DNA of 64,000 nucleotides from Flavobacteriaceae bacterium (GTDB lineage: Bacteria > Bacteroidota > Bacteroidia > Flavobacteriales > Flavobacteriaceae), in assembly GCA_018402135.1 (NCBI GenBank), contig JAGYJF010000002.1, positions 248,001 to 312,000 on the forward strand. The letters are read 5' to 3'. Shown one piece after another: positions 22,922 through 32,293 of this stretch. Position 1 is the first letter of the stretch. The number at the start of each line of letters is the position of its first letter. A model generated the notes under the pieces. It saw nothing but the letters and a program-made list of their open reading frames with translations. It did not search any database and was not told where the DNA came from. The position numbers and the translations under genes were made by a program.

Positions 22922-25900
22922 TTGTATAAGCTAGTGGCTATTTTGCTACTTCTCGTCATTATTTTAATGCTGGTTTTATCCATTCCATTTGTTCAAACAA
23001 GCTTGGGAAATTACGCCACCAAAAAAATTAATGAGCAATACAATACCAACATCAATATTGACAAGATAGCTTTGCGCTTTAATGGCGATGTAAGTTTAAA
23101 AGATGTTTATATTGAAGACTTCAAACAAGATACACTCATTTTCGTTAGAGACATCAAGGCTTCTATTGTTAATTTTAAAAATTTATATAGTGGCAAACTT
23201 AACTTTGGTGATATAAATCTAGATGCACTCGAATTTAATATAGTAACCTATAAAGGGGAAACGGATACCAACCTAGATGTTTTTGTGGCTAAATTTGACG
23301 ACAATCAACCTAGAAAGGAACCAAGTGATTTTTTATTTTCATCTAGCGATATTTCAATCAACAATGGTCATTTTAAATTGGTTGATCAAAATAGTGAAAC
23401 TACGGATGTCTTAAGTTTAGATAATGTTTATATCAATGCAACCAACTTTTTAATAAACGGCCCTAATGTATCTGCCAGAATAAATACACTCGGTTTTAAT
23501 AGTAAACGCGGTGTTTCTGTTAAAAATATGATGACTAATTTTGAATATGGTTTAGACCATATGGATTTTAAAAATCTCATTATACGAACCGAGAATTCTA
23601 AACTTCAAGGTAATTTGCGGTTTGATTATGCGCGTGAAGACCTGAAATTTTTCGAGGACAAAGTGCAAATAACAGCAAATTTTAAAGACTCCGAAATTAG
23701 GTTAGACGAACTCAATAAGTTTTATAACGAATTTGGTACCGACCAACAAGCCAAGTTAGCAGTTGAATTAAGCGGTACATTAAACGACTTAAATGTAAAA
23801 AATTTAAATTATTCATCTACAACAAACACAAAAATTGATGCAGATATTTTATTCAAAAATTTATTTAAATCGGATAAGGCTTTGTTTTCAATGGATGCAA
23901 ATTTCAGAAACTTAGCTTCAAATTATAATGATTTAAAAGCAATTTTTCCAAATCTGCTCGGCGAGGCCATTCCTACTGTATTTGATAAACTCGGACGTTT
24001 TTCCATGCGTGGACCTGCACAAATAACAACCTCTACCATTGTAACAAATACTGAAATTTATACTGAGATTGGTACTATTTCTGCTGACTTAAAGTTGAAT
24101 AAAGTAGATGATATTGACTATGCTTCTTACAAAGGAAAACTAGTGTTTAATGATTTTGATTTAAGTGTTTTATTAGAAGATGATAATTTTGGAACAACTT
24201 CCTTCAATCTAAATGTGGATGGTGAAGGTTTTAAGCTTGATAACCTAAATACCAAAATACAGGGGCTTGTTTTTGAACTCAATTATAACCAATATCAGTA
24301 TAATGATATTTACGTTTCAGGATCGTTAGGAGATCGAATATTCAACGGTATTTTAAAGGTAAACGACGAAAATTTTAAACTGGAATTTGATGGATTGGCC
24401 GATTTTTCTCAGGAAGTAAAAAACTACAACTTTAACGCCGACGTGTTTTATGCAAATCTCAAAGAACTCAATTTTGTAACCAGAGATTCTATTGGCATTT
24501 TTAAAGGAAAAATAGCTGTTTCAGCTAGTGGTTCATCTGTTGACGACGCTTTTGGTACGATAAACATCACCAATACCACTTATACAAACGAAAACGACTT
24601 GTATTATTTCGAGGATTTCGTGATTAATTCACAATTCGAAAAAAACAAAAGAACCTTAACAGTAAATTCACCCGATATTATTGAAGGATATATAATTGGG
24701 GATTTCAAATTTCTCGACATACCGAAATTAGTTCAAAACTCATTGGGCCATATTTATACCAATTACCAACCTTTCGAAATTAAGAACGAACAATTTTTAG
24801 ATTTTGATTTTACAATTCACGATAAAATTGTGAATGTGTTTTTTAAAGATATAAAGTTTAGTGAAGATACCAGTATAAAAGGCCGCATTGAAACGGATGC
24901 ATCGCGTTTTAAACTTATATTAAAAGCACCGTTTATAGGTTATACCGATAAATATAAGGCTGAAAACATTTCCTTCAATATAAATAACTCAAATCCAGTT
25001 TATAACACCTATATAAAAATTGACTCAGTAAGTACTAACGCTTATAATTTTTCAGACTTTAACCTTATAAACGTAACAGCCAGAGACACATTATTTATAA
25101 GAACAGAGTTTAAAGGAGGCACTAATAATGTAGACAATTATAACCTAAATTTATTTTATACCATAGATGAGAATAACGACTTTGTAGTTGGACTGAAAAA
25201 ATCTGATATGAACATCAAAGGCTACGAATGGAATATTAATAAAAATAACGATTTAACTAATAAGGTGATTTTTGATAAAGACCTCAAAAACTTTAATATT
25301 AATCAGCTTATCATCAATCATGAAGATGAAGAAATGGCACTTTATGGAAGAATCAAAGATTCTACTTATAAAGATTTAACTTTAAGTTTTAACGAGATTA
25401 GTTTAGAAAAAATTACTCCAAGTATCGATAGTCTTTCCGCCAAAGGCGATATTAATGGTTATTTAAGATTAACACAGTTAGATGGCGTTTATTTACCTAG
25501 TTCAGATTTAATGGTGACCAATCTTGAAGTTAACGAACATCAATTAGGAACACTCAGTGCACTTATAGTTGGTGATGAATCTTTAACCAACTATACTGTT
25601 GATGTTTTGTTGCAGAATGACAACTTAAAATCTTTAGAAGCAAAAGGTGATATTAATTTTGGTAAAAACGAAAAAAGTTTAAATGTTGCTGTCAACTTTG
25701 ATGAGTTTTTAATAGATCCGCTAAACCCCCTTGGTGAAGGCGTTATAAGCGATATTAGAGGTTTAATTTCTGGAAGTGCAATGATAAGCGGTGATATGGC
25801 AAACCCAAGTATCGATGGTGAGTTGTATATGGATAGGACTGGTTTGAAAATTCCGTATTTAAATGTTGATTATGGTTTTGATTTTGATTCGAAAGTCATT

Positions 25901-27355
25901 CTTAAGGGTCAACAGTTTATATTTAATAATGTTGCACTAACCGATACCGACTACTTTTCAAACGGATTTTTAAATGGCACTATAAGTCATACTAATTTTT
26001 CCGATTGGAAATTAGATCTTCGTTTAAATACCGATAGACTTTTGGTTTTAAACACCGAAGAAACCGAAGAATCGCTTTATTACGGAACCGGATATATTGC
26101 TGGCACCGCTACAATTGCAGGCCCGACCAATGCCTTAGTAATTGCCGTAAACGGCAGTACTGCAAGAGGCACCGTTTTCAACATTCCGCTAAACGATATT
26201 TCTAGCTTTGGCGATAATACCTACATCAAATTTTTAACCGTTGAAGAAAAACAAGCGCGTATATTAGGTGAATTTAGAGAAGATGTATTGGTTTCGGGTC
26301 TCGAGTTGGATTTCGATTTAGACGTCAACCAAAACGCGTTAATTGAAATCGTAATCGACAAAGAATCGGGTAGTACTATTAAAGGTCGCGGCTCAGGCAA
26401 CCTTTTATTTGAAATAAACACAACAGGAAAATTTAATATGTGGGGCGATTTTTCTGTATTTGAAGGTATTTATAATTTTAGATATGGCGCTTTTGTTCAA
26501 AAGGAATTTAATGTAGAACCAGGCGGCACTATTGTTTGGGATGGTGAACCTTTAGATGCCCGAATCGATTTGAAAGCTATTTACCGAACCGACACAAATC
26601 CGTCCATTCTATTAGATAATCCTACAACACAAACCATTCCAGTAAATCTCGAAATTAATTTGTCGGGTAAATTAGAACAACCCAATCCAGAGTTCGATTT
26701 TTCATTTCCATCCGCAAGTTCGGTGGTTAAATCAGAATTAGAATACAGGTTGTCGTCTAAAGAAGAACGTGACAAGCAAGCTTTGTATTTATTGGCTACT
26801 GGCGGTTTTGCTCAAGGCGTAAACGATTTTAATATTACAGGCACCATAACCGAAAGGTTGAACGGAATTATCAGTTCTTTAATTGGTAATCAAGATGGTA
26901 ATTTTAATCTCGGACTTAATTACCAAATGGGTGCCGATGGCCCAGATTTACAAACAGACGATAGGTTTGGTGTGACCTTGCAAACAAAAATTTCAGATAG
27001 GGTTTATTTAGATGGTAAAGTTGGGGTGCCGATTGGTGGTGCTAGCGAAACAGTGATTGCAGGTGATGTTCAAATAGACTTTTTATTAAATCAAGATGGC
27101 ACCTTAAGAGCAAAAGTTTTTAACCGTCAAAATGAAATACAAAATTTTGGAGAAGACATTGGATACACACAAGGCTTGGGAATTTCATATAATGTAGAGT
27201 TTGATACCTTTAAAGAATTAATTAGAATCATATTTAAAGGCAAAACAAAATTACCTCTAACAGATACCACCAAATCAACTTCCGAAAAAAAAGATGACAA
27301 CTTACCAGACTTTATGCGTATGAAATCATCAGTATCAACTGAAAAACAGCAGTAA
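22922..27355 (+). CDS. tamB: TamB-like translocation/assembly module protein
   Basis: This very large protein (1477 residues) has an N-terminal transmembrane anchor (LVAILLLLVIILMLVL) followed by more than a thousand residues of repetitive beta-strand sequence, the beta-taco groove typical of AsmA-like and TamB proteins. The C-terminal DUF490 block (from about 1050) includes GNLLFEINTTGKFNMWGDFS and RYGAFVQKEFNVEPGGTI. TamB spans the periplasm and supports outer-membrane protein or phospholipid traffic. The start given is a TTG. The frame stays open for 48 bases upstream but without ATG, GTG or TTG, so this start is either right or the initiation codon is unusual. Confidence 0.9.
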   Translation: MYKLVAILLLLVIILMLVLSIPFVQTSLGNYATKKINEQYNTNINIDKIALRFNGDVSLKDVYIEDFKQDTLIFVRDIKASIVNFKNLYSGKLNFGDINLDALEFNIVTYKGETDTNLDVFVAKFDDNQPRKEPSDFLFSSSDISINNGHFKLVDQNSETTDVLSLDNVYINATNFLINGPNVSARINTLGFNSKRGVSVKNMMTNFEYGLDHMDFKNLIIRTENSKLQGNLRFDYAREDLKFFEDKVQITANFKDSEIRLDELNKFYNEFGTDQQAKLAVELSGTLNDLNVKNLNYSSTTNTKIDADILFKNLFKSDKALFSMDANFRNLASNYNDLKAIFPNLLGEAIPTVFDKLGRFSMRGPAQITTSTIVTNTEIYTEIGTISADLKLNKVDDIDYASYKGKLVFNDFDLSVLLEDDNFGTTSFNLNVDGEGFKLDNLNTKIQGLVFELNYNQYQYNDIYVSGSLGDRIFNGILKVNDENFKLEFDGLADFSQEVKNYNFNADVFYANLKELNFVTRDSIGIFKGKIAVSASGSSVDDAFGTINITNTTYTNENDLYYFEDFVINSQFEKNKRTLTVNSPDIIEGYIIGDFKFLDIPKLVQNSLGHIYTNYQPFEIKNEQFLDFDFTIHDKIVNVFFKDIKFSEDTSIKGRIETDASRFKLILKAPFIGYTDKYKAENISFNINNSNPVYNTYIKIDSVSTNAYNFSDFNLINVTARDTLFIRTEFKGGTNNVDNYNLNLFYTIDENNDFVVGLKKSDMNIKGYEWNINKNNDLTNKVIFDKDLKNFNINQLIINHEDEEMALYGRIKDSTYKDLTLSFNEISLEKITPSIDSLSAKGDINGYLRLTQLDGVYLPSSDLMVTNLEVNEHQLGTLSALIVGDESLTNYTVDVLLQNDNLKSLEAKGDINFGKNEKSLNVAVNFDEFLIDPLNPLGEGVISDIRGLISGSAMISGDMANPSIDGELYMDRTGLKIPYLNVDYGFDFDSKVILKGQQFIFNNVALTDTDYFSNGFLNGTISHTNFSDWKLDLRLNTDRLLVLNTEETEESLYYGTGYIAGTATIAGPTNALVIAVNGSTARGTVFNIPLNDISSFGDNTYIKFLTVEEKQARILGEFREDVLVSGLELDFDLDVNQNALIEIVIDKESGSTIKGRGSGNLLFEINTTGKFNMWGDFSVFEGIYNFRYGAFVQKEFNVEPGGTIVWDGEPLDARIDLKAIYRTDTNPSILLDNPTTQTIPVNLEINLSGKLEQPNPEFDFSFPSASSVVKSELEYRLSSKEERDKQALYLLATGGFAQGVNDFNITGTITERLNGIISSLIGNQDGNFNLGLNYQMGADGPDLQTDDRFGVTLQTKISDRVYLDGKVGVPIGGASETVIAGDVQIDFLLNQDGTLRAKVFNRQNEIQNFGEDIGYTQGLGISYNVEFDTFKELIRIIFKGKTKLPLTDTTKSTSEKKDDNLPDFMRMKSSVSTEKQQ

Positions 27356-27503
27356 TGTTTCAGTAATGTTATGGATTATCTATACTTTTTGTAAATAGTT
27401 ATTAACGAAAACGTTTGAATAATTTTTCAAAAAGAAATAAATGATAAATGTCAATTTTTTCTAAGTTTAGTTTCTTAATTTTACTTCTACTAGAAATAAA
27501 TTT

Positions 27504-28490
27504 ATGAGTAAAACCATTAAAAAAATAGGGGTGATGACCTCTGGAGGAGATTCTCCTGGAATGAATGCAGCCATAAGATCGGTGGTTCGTGCTTGTGTTT
27601 ATCACGATATTGAATGTTATGGAATTTATCGTGGTTATGAAGGTATGATTGAAGGTGATTTTATTTTATTAAATGCAAGGAGCGTTAAAGGCATTATTAA
27701 CAAAGGCGGTACCATTTTAAAATCAGCACGATCTAAAGAATTTAGAACTCATGAAGGCAGAAAAAAAGCACATGAACAGCTTACCAAAGCTGGAATTGAT
27801 GCCTTGGTAGTGATTGGTGGCGATGGTAGTTTTACCGGGGCGATGATCTTTAGCGATGAGTTTGATTACCATGTAATAGGAATACCTGGAACGATTGATA
27901 ACGATATTTTTGGAACCACACACACTTTAGGTTTTGATACAGCGTGCAATACAGTGGTTGATGTAATCGACAAAATTAGAGACACAGCCAGTTCACACAA
28001 CCGCTTATTTTTTGTGGAAGTAATGGGAAGAGATGCTGGTCATATTGCTTTAAATGTTGGTGTTGGTGCAGGTGCCGAAGAAATTTTAATTCCTGAAGAA
28101 GATTTAGGTTTGGACCGTTTGTTAGAGTCCTTAAGACGCAGTAAGCAATCGGGAAAATCTTCCAGTATCGTAATTGTTGCTGAAGGCGATAAAATAGGAA
28201 AAAGTGTATTCGAACTAAAAGATTATGTAGAAGCACACATGACAGAATACGAAGTGCGCGTTTCCGTTTTAGGTCATATGCAACGAGGCGGATCGCCATC
28301 TTGTTTTGATCGTGTACTAGCGAGTAGAATGGGCGTAAAGGCCGTAGAGAGTTTACTTGAAGGTAAAAACAAATATATGGTTGGTTTAATTAAGGACCAA
28401 ATGTCGCTAACGCCTTTAGAAAAGGCTATTAAAGGACAATCAAAAATAGATTTAGAATTATTAAGAGTATCAGATATCTTAACAATTTAA
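27504..28490 (+). CDS. pfkA: ATP-dependent 6-phosphofructokinase
   Basis: It converts fructose 6-phosphate to fructose 1,6-bisphosphate, the committed step of glycolysis. The 328-residue protein has the group A signatures: TSGGDSPGMNAAIR at the ATP site, GGDGSFTGA, the catalytic GTIDND, and GRDAGHIAL. The Gly after GGD in GGDGSFTGA indicates use of ATP rather than pyrophosphate, by comparison with known families. It is 55 bases upstream of gapA in the same direction. A near-consensus -7 element (TAATTTTA, 27477-27484) precedes it. Confidence 0.96.
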   Translation: MSKTIKKIGVMTSGGDSPGMNAAIRSVVRACVYHDIECYGIYRGYEGMIEGDFILLNARSVKGIINKGGTILKSARSKEFRTHEGRKKAHEQLTKAGIDALVVIGGDGSFTGAMIFSDEFDYHVIGIPGTIDNDIFGTTHTLGFDTACNTVVDVIDKIRDTASSHNRLFFVEVMGRDAGHIALNVGVGAGAEEILIPEEDLGLDRLLESLRRSKQSGKSSSIVIVAEGDKIGKSVFELKDYVEAHMTEYEVRVSVLGHMQRGGSPSCFDRVLASRMGVKAVESLLEGKNKYMVGLIKDQMSLTPLEKAIKGQSKIDLELLRVSDILTI

Positions 28491-28497
28491 GAACTGA

Positions 28498-29547
<1,050 letters not shown>

Positions 29548-29564
29548 TTTATATTATTAAATAC

Positions 29565-29602
29565 AAATTCCGTAATGCCTATTGTTCATTACGGAATTTT
29601 TC
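29565..29602 (+). terminator. Intrinsic terminator after gapA
   Basis: AAATTCCGTAATG (29565-29577) and CATTACGGAATTT (29587-29599) form a 13-bp perfect stem with a nine-base loop, followed by T-rich sequence. It ends the pfkA-gapA unit 18 bases past the gapA stop. Confidence 0.85.
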
Positions 29603-29615
29603 TTAGAGCGCAACT

Positions 29616-30479
29616 ATGATTTTAATTACTGATGGCGGATCGACCAAATGCGATTGGATTGCAATGGATGAAAGCGGCAAACAGCTGCAAGAAAAAATTA
29701 GAACTAAAGGTCTTAATCCTGCAATTTTAAGCGAAAAAAAACTTCATAAAATTGTTTCAAAAAGCGACGAGCTCATGGCCTTCTCTAAGGAGGTAAAGCA
29801 TGTGTACTTTTACGGTGCAGGATGCGGCACTGAAAAACCGCGCCTAGCCTTAAAAGGCGTTCTTGAGAACTTATTTCCAAATGCCCTAGTGGAAGTCCAA
29901 GAGGATACTATGGCAGCAGTGAGAGCAAGCATAAACAATCCCAATGAAGCGGCGGTTGTTTGTATTATGGGAACTGGTAGCAACTGTAGCTATTTTGACG
30001 GGGACAAATTACACCAACGGGTGAAAAGTTTGGGATATACATTAATGGATGAGGCAAGTGGTAATTATTACGGTAAACAACTCATCCGTGACTACTATTT
30101 TAATAAAATGCCCGAAACCATCAAAATTTCATTTGAACACAAATACAATCTCGATGCCGATTTTATTAAATACAACCTTTATAAACAACCAAATCCTAAT
30201 GCTTATTTAGCCAACTTTGCTGAATTTATGTTCTTAAATAAGGATGCACCGTATATGAGGGATTTGATAAAAACTGGTTTTAGGCTGTTTACTGAACATA
30301 TGATTTTACAATTTAAAGAAGAACTAAAATCTTGTCCCATTCATTTTGCAGGTTCTATTGCCTATTTCGCCCAAGAAGAAATAAGGGAGGTAGCAGCTGA
30401 ATATGGTATGCAAGTTGGAAATTTCATAAGACGACCAATTGAAGGTTTGGTTAGCTATCACAGTAATCAGCTCCACTAA
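29616..30479 (+). CDS. BadF/BadG-type N-acetylglucosamine kinase-like protein
   Basis: The 287-residue ASKHA-fold kinase starts with the phosphate-1 motif DGGSTKCDWIAMD and has a second phosphate motif VCIMGTGSNCSYF followed by LMDEASGNYYGKQLI. This matches the eukaryote-like N-acetylglucosamine kinase branch of the BadF/BadG/BcrA/BcrD family. It probably phosphorylates amino sugars released from peptidoglycan or chitin, but substrate identity is inferred. It is just after the gapA terminator and its stop overlaps the mgsA start (TAATG). Confidence 0.82.
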   Translation: MILITDGGSTKCDWIAMDESGKQLQEKIRTKGLNPAILSEKKLHKIVSKSDELMAFSKEVKHVYFYGAGCGTEKPRLALKGVLENLFPNALVEVQEDTMAAVRASINNPNEAAVVCIMGTGSNCSYFDGDKLHQRVKSLGYTLMDEASGNYYGKQLIRDYYFNKMPETIKISFEHKYNLDADFIKYNLYKQPNPNAYLANFAEFMFLNKDAPYMRDLIKTGFRLFTEHMILQFKEELKSCPIHFAGSIAYFAQEEIREVAAEYGMQVGNFIRRPIEGLVSYHSNQLH

Positions 30480-30841
30480 TGGAAATTGCAATTATCGCTC
30501 ATGATGGTAAAAAAGCTGAAATGGTTCAGTTTTTAAATGAAAATAGACACGTTTTAGAACAAAAACGAGTTCAGCTAGTTTCAACAGGAACAACGGGAGA
30601 AAAGGTAAGGGCAGCTGGCTTTGAAGTAACTGCATTACTATCGGGACCAAAAGGTGGTGATGCCCAAATTGCAGCACGCGTAGCAGAGGGAAAATGCCAC
30701 ATGGTGATATTTTTTAGAGATCCGCTGGATAAACATCCGCACGAACCAGATATCTTAATGTTGATGCGATTGTGCGATGTTCATAATGTTCCTTTAGCTA
30801 CCAATCCTGCAAGCGCTGGACTTCTAATTAAAGCGGTTTAA
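30479..30841 (+). CDS. mgsA: Methylglyoxal synthase
   Basis: It converts dihydroxyacetone phosphate to methylglyoxal and phosphate, a bypass of lower glycolysis that relieves phosphate limitation or sugar-phosphate stress. The 120 residues include the conserved residues His8, Asp61 ([10 protein letters not shown]), His88 and Asp91 ([11 protein letters not shown]), corresponding to His19, Asp71, His98 and Asp101 of the E. coli enzyme. It is shorter than the E. coli protein (152) because both termini are trimmed. It is coupled to the sugar kinase by a one-base overlap. The 3' end overlaps that of guaC on the other strand by four bases. Confidence 0.95.
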   Translation: MEIAIIAHDGKKAEMVQFLNENRHVLEQKRVQLVSTGTTGEKVRAAGFEVTALLSGPKGGDAQIAARVAEGKCHMVIFFRDPLDKHPHEPDILMLMRLCDVHNVPLATNPASAGLLIKAV

Positions 30842-31875
30842 TTAAACACATTATTTTCCTGCTCAGCCACTCTTATAAAAGTAGTGCGCTTGGTCAACTC
30901 TTTTAGTCTTGATGCACCTACATAAGTACAGGTGCTTCTCAGTCCGCCTAATATATCGTTTATTGTTGAAATTACTTCTCCACGATAAGGCACCTCCACC
31001 GTTTTTCCTTCACTGGCTCTATAATTTGCAACACCGCCAACATGCTTTTCCATTGCTGTAGTTGAACTCATGCCGTAGAATTTTTTGAATTTTTCACCGG
31101 CACGTTCAATTAAATCGCCGCCACTTTCGTCATGACCAGCCAACATGCCGCCAAGCATTACAAAATCGGCACCAGCACCAAAGGCTTTGGCAACATCGCC
31201 AGGCGTAGAACAACCACCGTCACTAATAATTTGACCACCCAAGCCATGCGCTGCATCGGCACACTCAATGATAGCGGATAACTGCGGATAGCCAACACCT
31301 GTTTTAACACGTGTGGTGCACACACTTCCAGGACCGATACCCACCTTCACAATATCGGCACCAGACAGAATAAGCTCTTCGGTCATTTCACCAGTTACCA
31401 CATTTCCGGCGATAATAGTCTTATCAGTAAACTGCTTTCGAATTGATTTTACAAAATCTACAAAATGTTGTGAATAGCCATTGGCCACATCAATACAAAT
31501 AAACTTTAAATCCGAATTGAGTTTAAAAATGTCATGAAGTCTTTCTGTATCTTTTTTGCCAGTTCCGGTACTAACAGCAATTGCGTTTACAATATCTTTT
31601 GGACTTGACTTAAAAAAGTCTTGCCACTGTTGTAAATCGTAATGTTTATGAATTGCTGTAAAGAGCTGTTGTTTAGAGAGTGCTTTGGCCATTTCAAAAG
31701 TACCCACTGTATCCATATTTGCGGCCATGACTGGTACGCCTTTCCAAATGTTTTTGCTGTTTACAAATAAAAATTCTCTTTCAAGCGTAACTTGGGCTCT
31801 ACTTTTTAATGTGGAACGCTTAGGCCTAATCATGACATCTTTAAAGCCTAGTTTGATATCAGTTTCTATTCGCAT
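30838..31875 (-). CDS. guaC: GMP reductase
   Basis: It reduces GMP to IMP with NADPH in purine salvage. The 345-residue protein is a CBS-less TIM barrel of the IMPDH/GMPR family with [17 protein letters not shown]; the catalytic Cys186 sits at the same number as in E. coli GuaC. Absence of CBS domains, a length of 345 and the [15 protein letters not shown] segment favour GMP reductase over IMP dehydrogenase. It is the last gene of a unit with lptD and ridA (26-base gap). Confidence 0.93.
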   Translation of the reverse strand: MRIETDIKLGFKDVMIRPKRSTLKSRAQVTLEREFLFVNSKNIWKGVPVMAANMDTVGTFEMAKALSKQQLFTAIHKHYDLQQWQDFFKSSPKDIVNAIAVSTGTGKKDTERLHDIFKLNSDLKFICIDVANGYSQHFVDFVKSIRKQFTDKTIIAGNVVTGEMTEELILSGADIVKVGIGPGSVCTTRVKTGVGYPQLSAIIECADAAHGLGGQIISDGGCSTPGDVAKAFGAGADFVMLGGMLAGHDESGGDLIERAGEKFKKFYGMSSTTAMEKHVGGVANYRASEGKTVEVPYRGEVISTINDILGGLRSTCTYVGASRLKELTKRTTFIRVAEQENNVFN

Positions 31876-31901
31876 AAGAACAGCATTTAAAAATAGTTTA
31901 C

Positions 31902-32282
31902 TTATTTTATGGCAATCACACTAATTTCAACATTTACAAATTTAGGCAAATTAGCAACTTCTACGGTTTCTCGAGCAGGTGCCGTTTCATCTTTAAAATA
32001 AGTGGCATAAACGGCATTAATTTTTGAAAAATTATGCATATCACTGATAAAAATGGAAGCTTTAACTACATTTTCAAAAGTCATACCAGCCGCGTTTAAA
32101 ACTGCCTTTAGATTTTCCATAACCATAGTAGTTTCATTTTCTATAGTATCGGTAACTAGTTGGTTTGTTTTTGGGTTAATGGCTATCTGACCAGAGGAAT
32201 ACAGCGTATTATTATATAAAACTGCTTGATTGTATGGACCAATTGGTGCAGGCGCATTTTCTGTTTTAATAATTGTTTTCAT
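31902..32282 (-). CDS. ridA: RidA family reactive-intermediate deaminase
   Basis: This 126-residue YjgF/YER057c/UK114-family protein hydrolyses 2-aminoacrylate and related enamines formed by PLP enzymes. It shows [12 protein letters not shown] at the start, [11 protein letters not shown], and the substrate-binding arginine in [13 protein letters not shown] near residue 105. The length is standard. It lies between lptD (11-base gap) and guaC, so it is cotranscribed with them. Confidence 0.94.
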   Translation of the reverse strand: MKTIIKTENAPAPIGPYNQAVLYNNTLYSSGQIAINPKTNQLVTDTIENETTMVMENLKAVLNAAGMTFENVVKASIFISDMHNFSKINAVYATYFKDETAPARETVEVANLPKFVNVEISVIAIK

Positions 32283-32293
32283 TGTGGTTCGTT

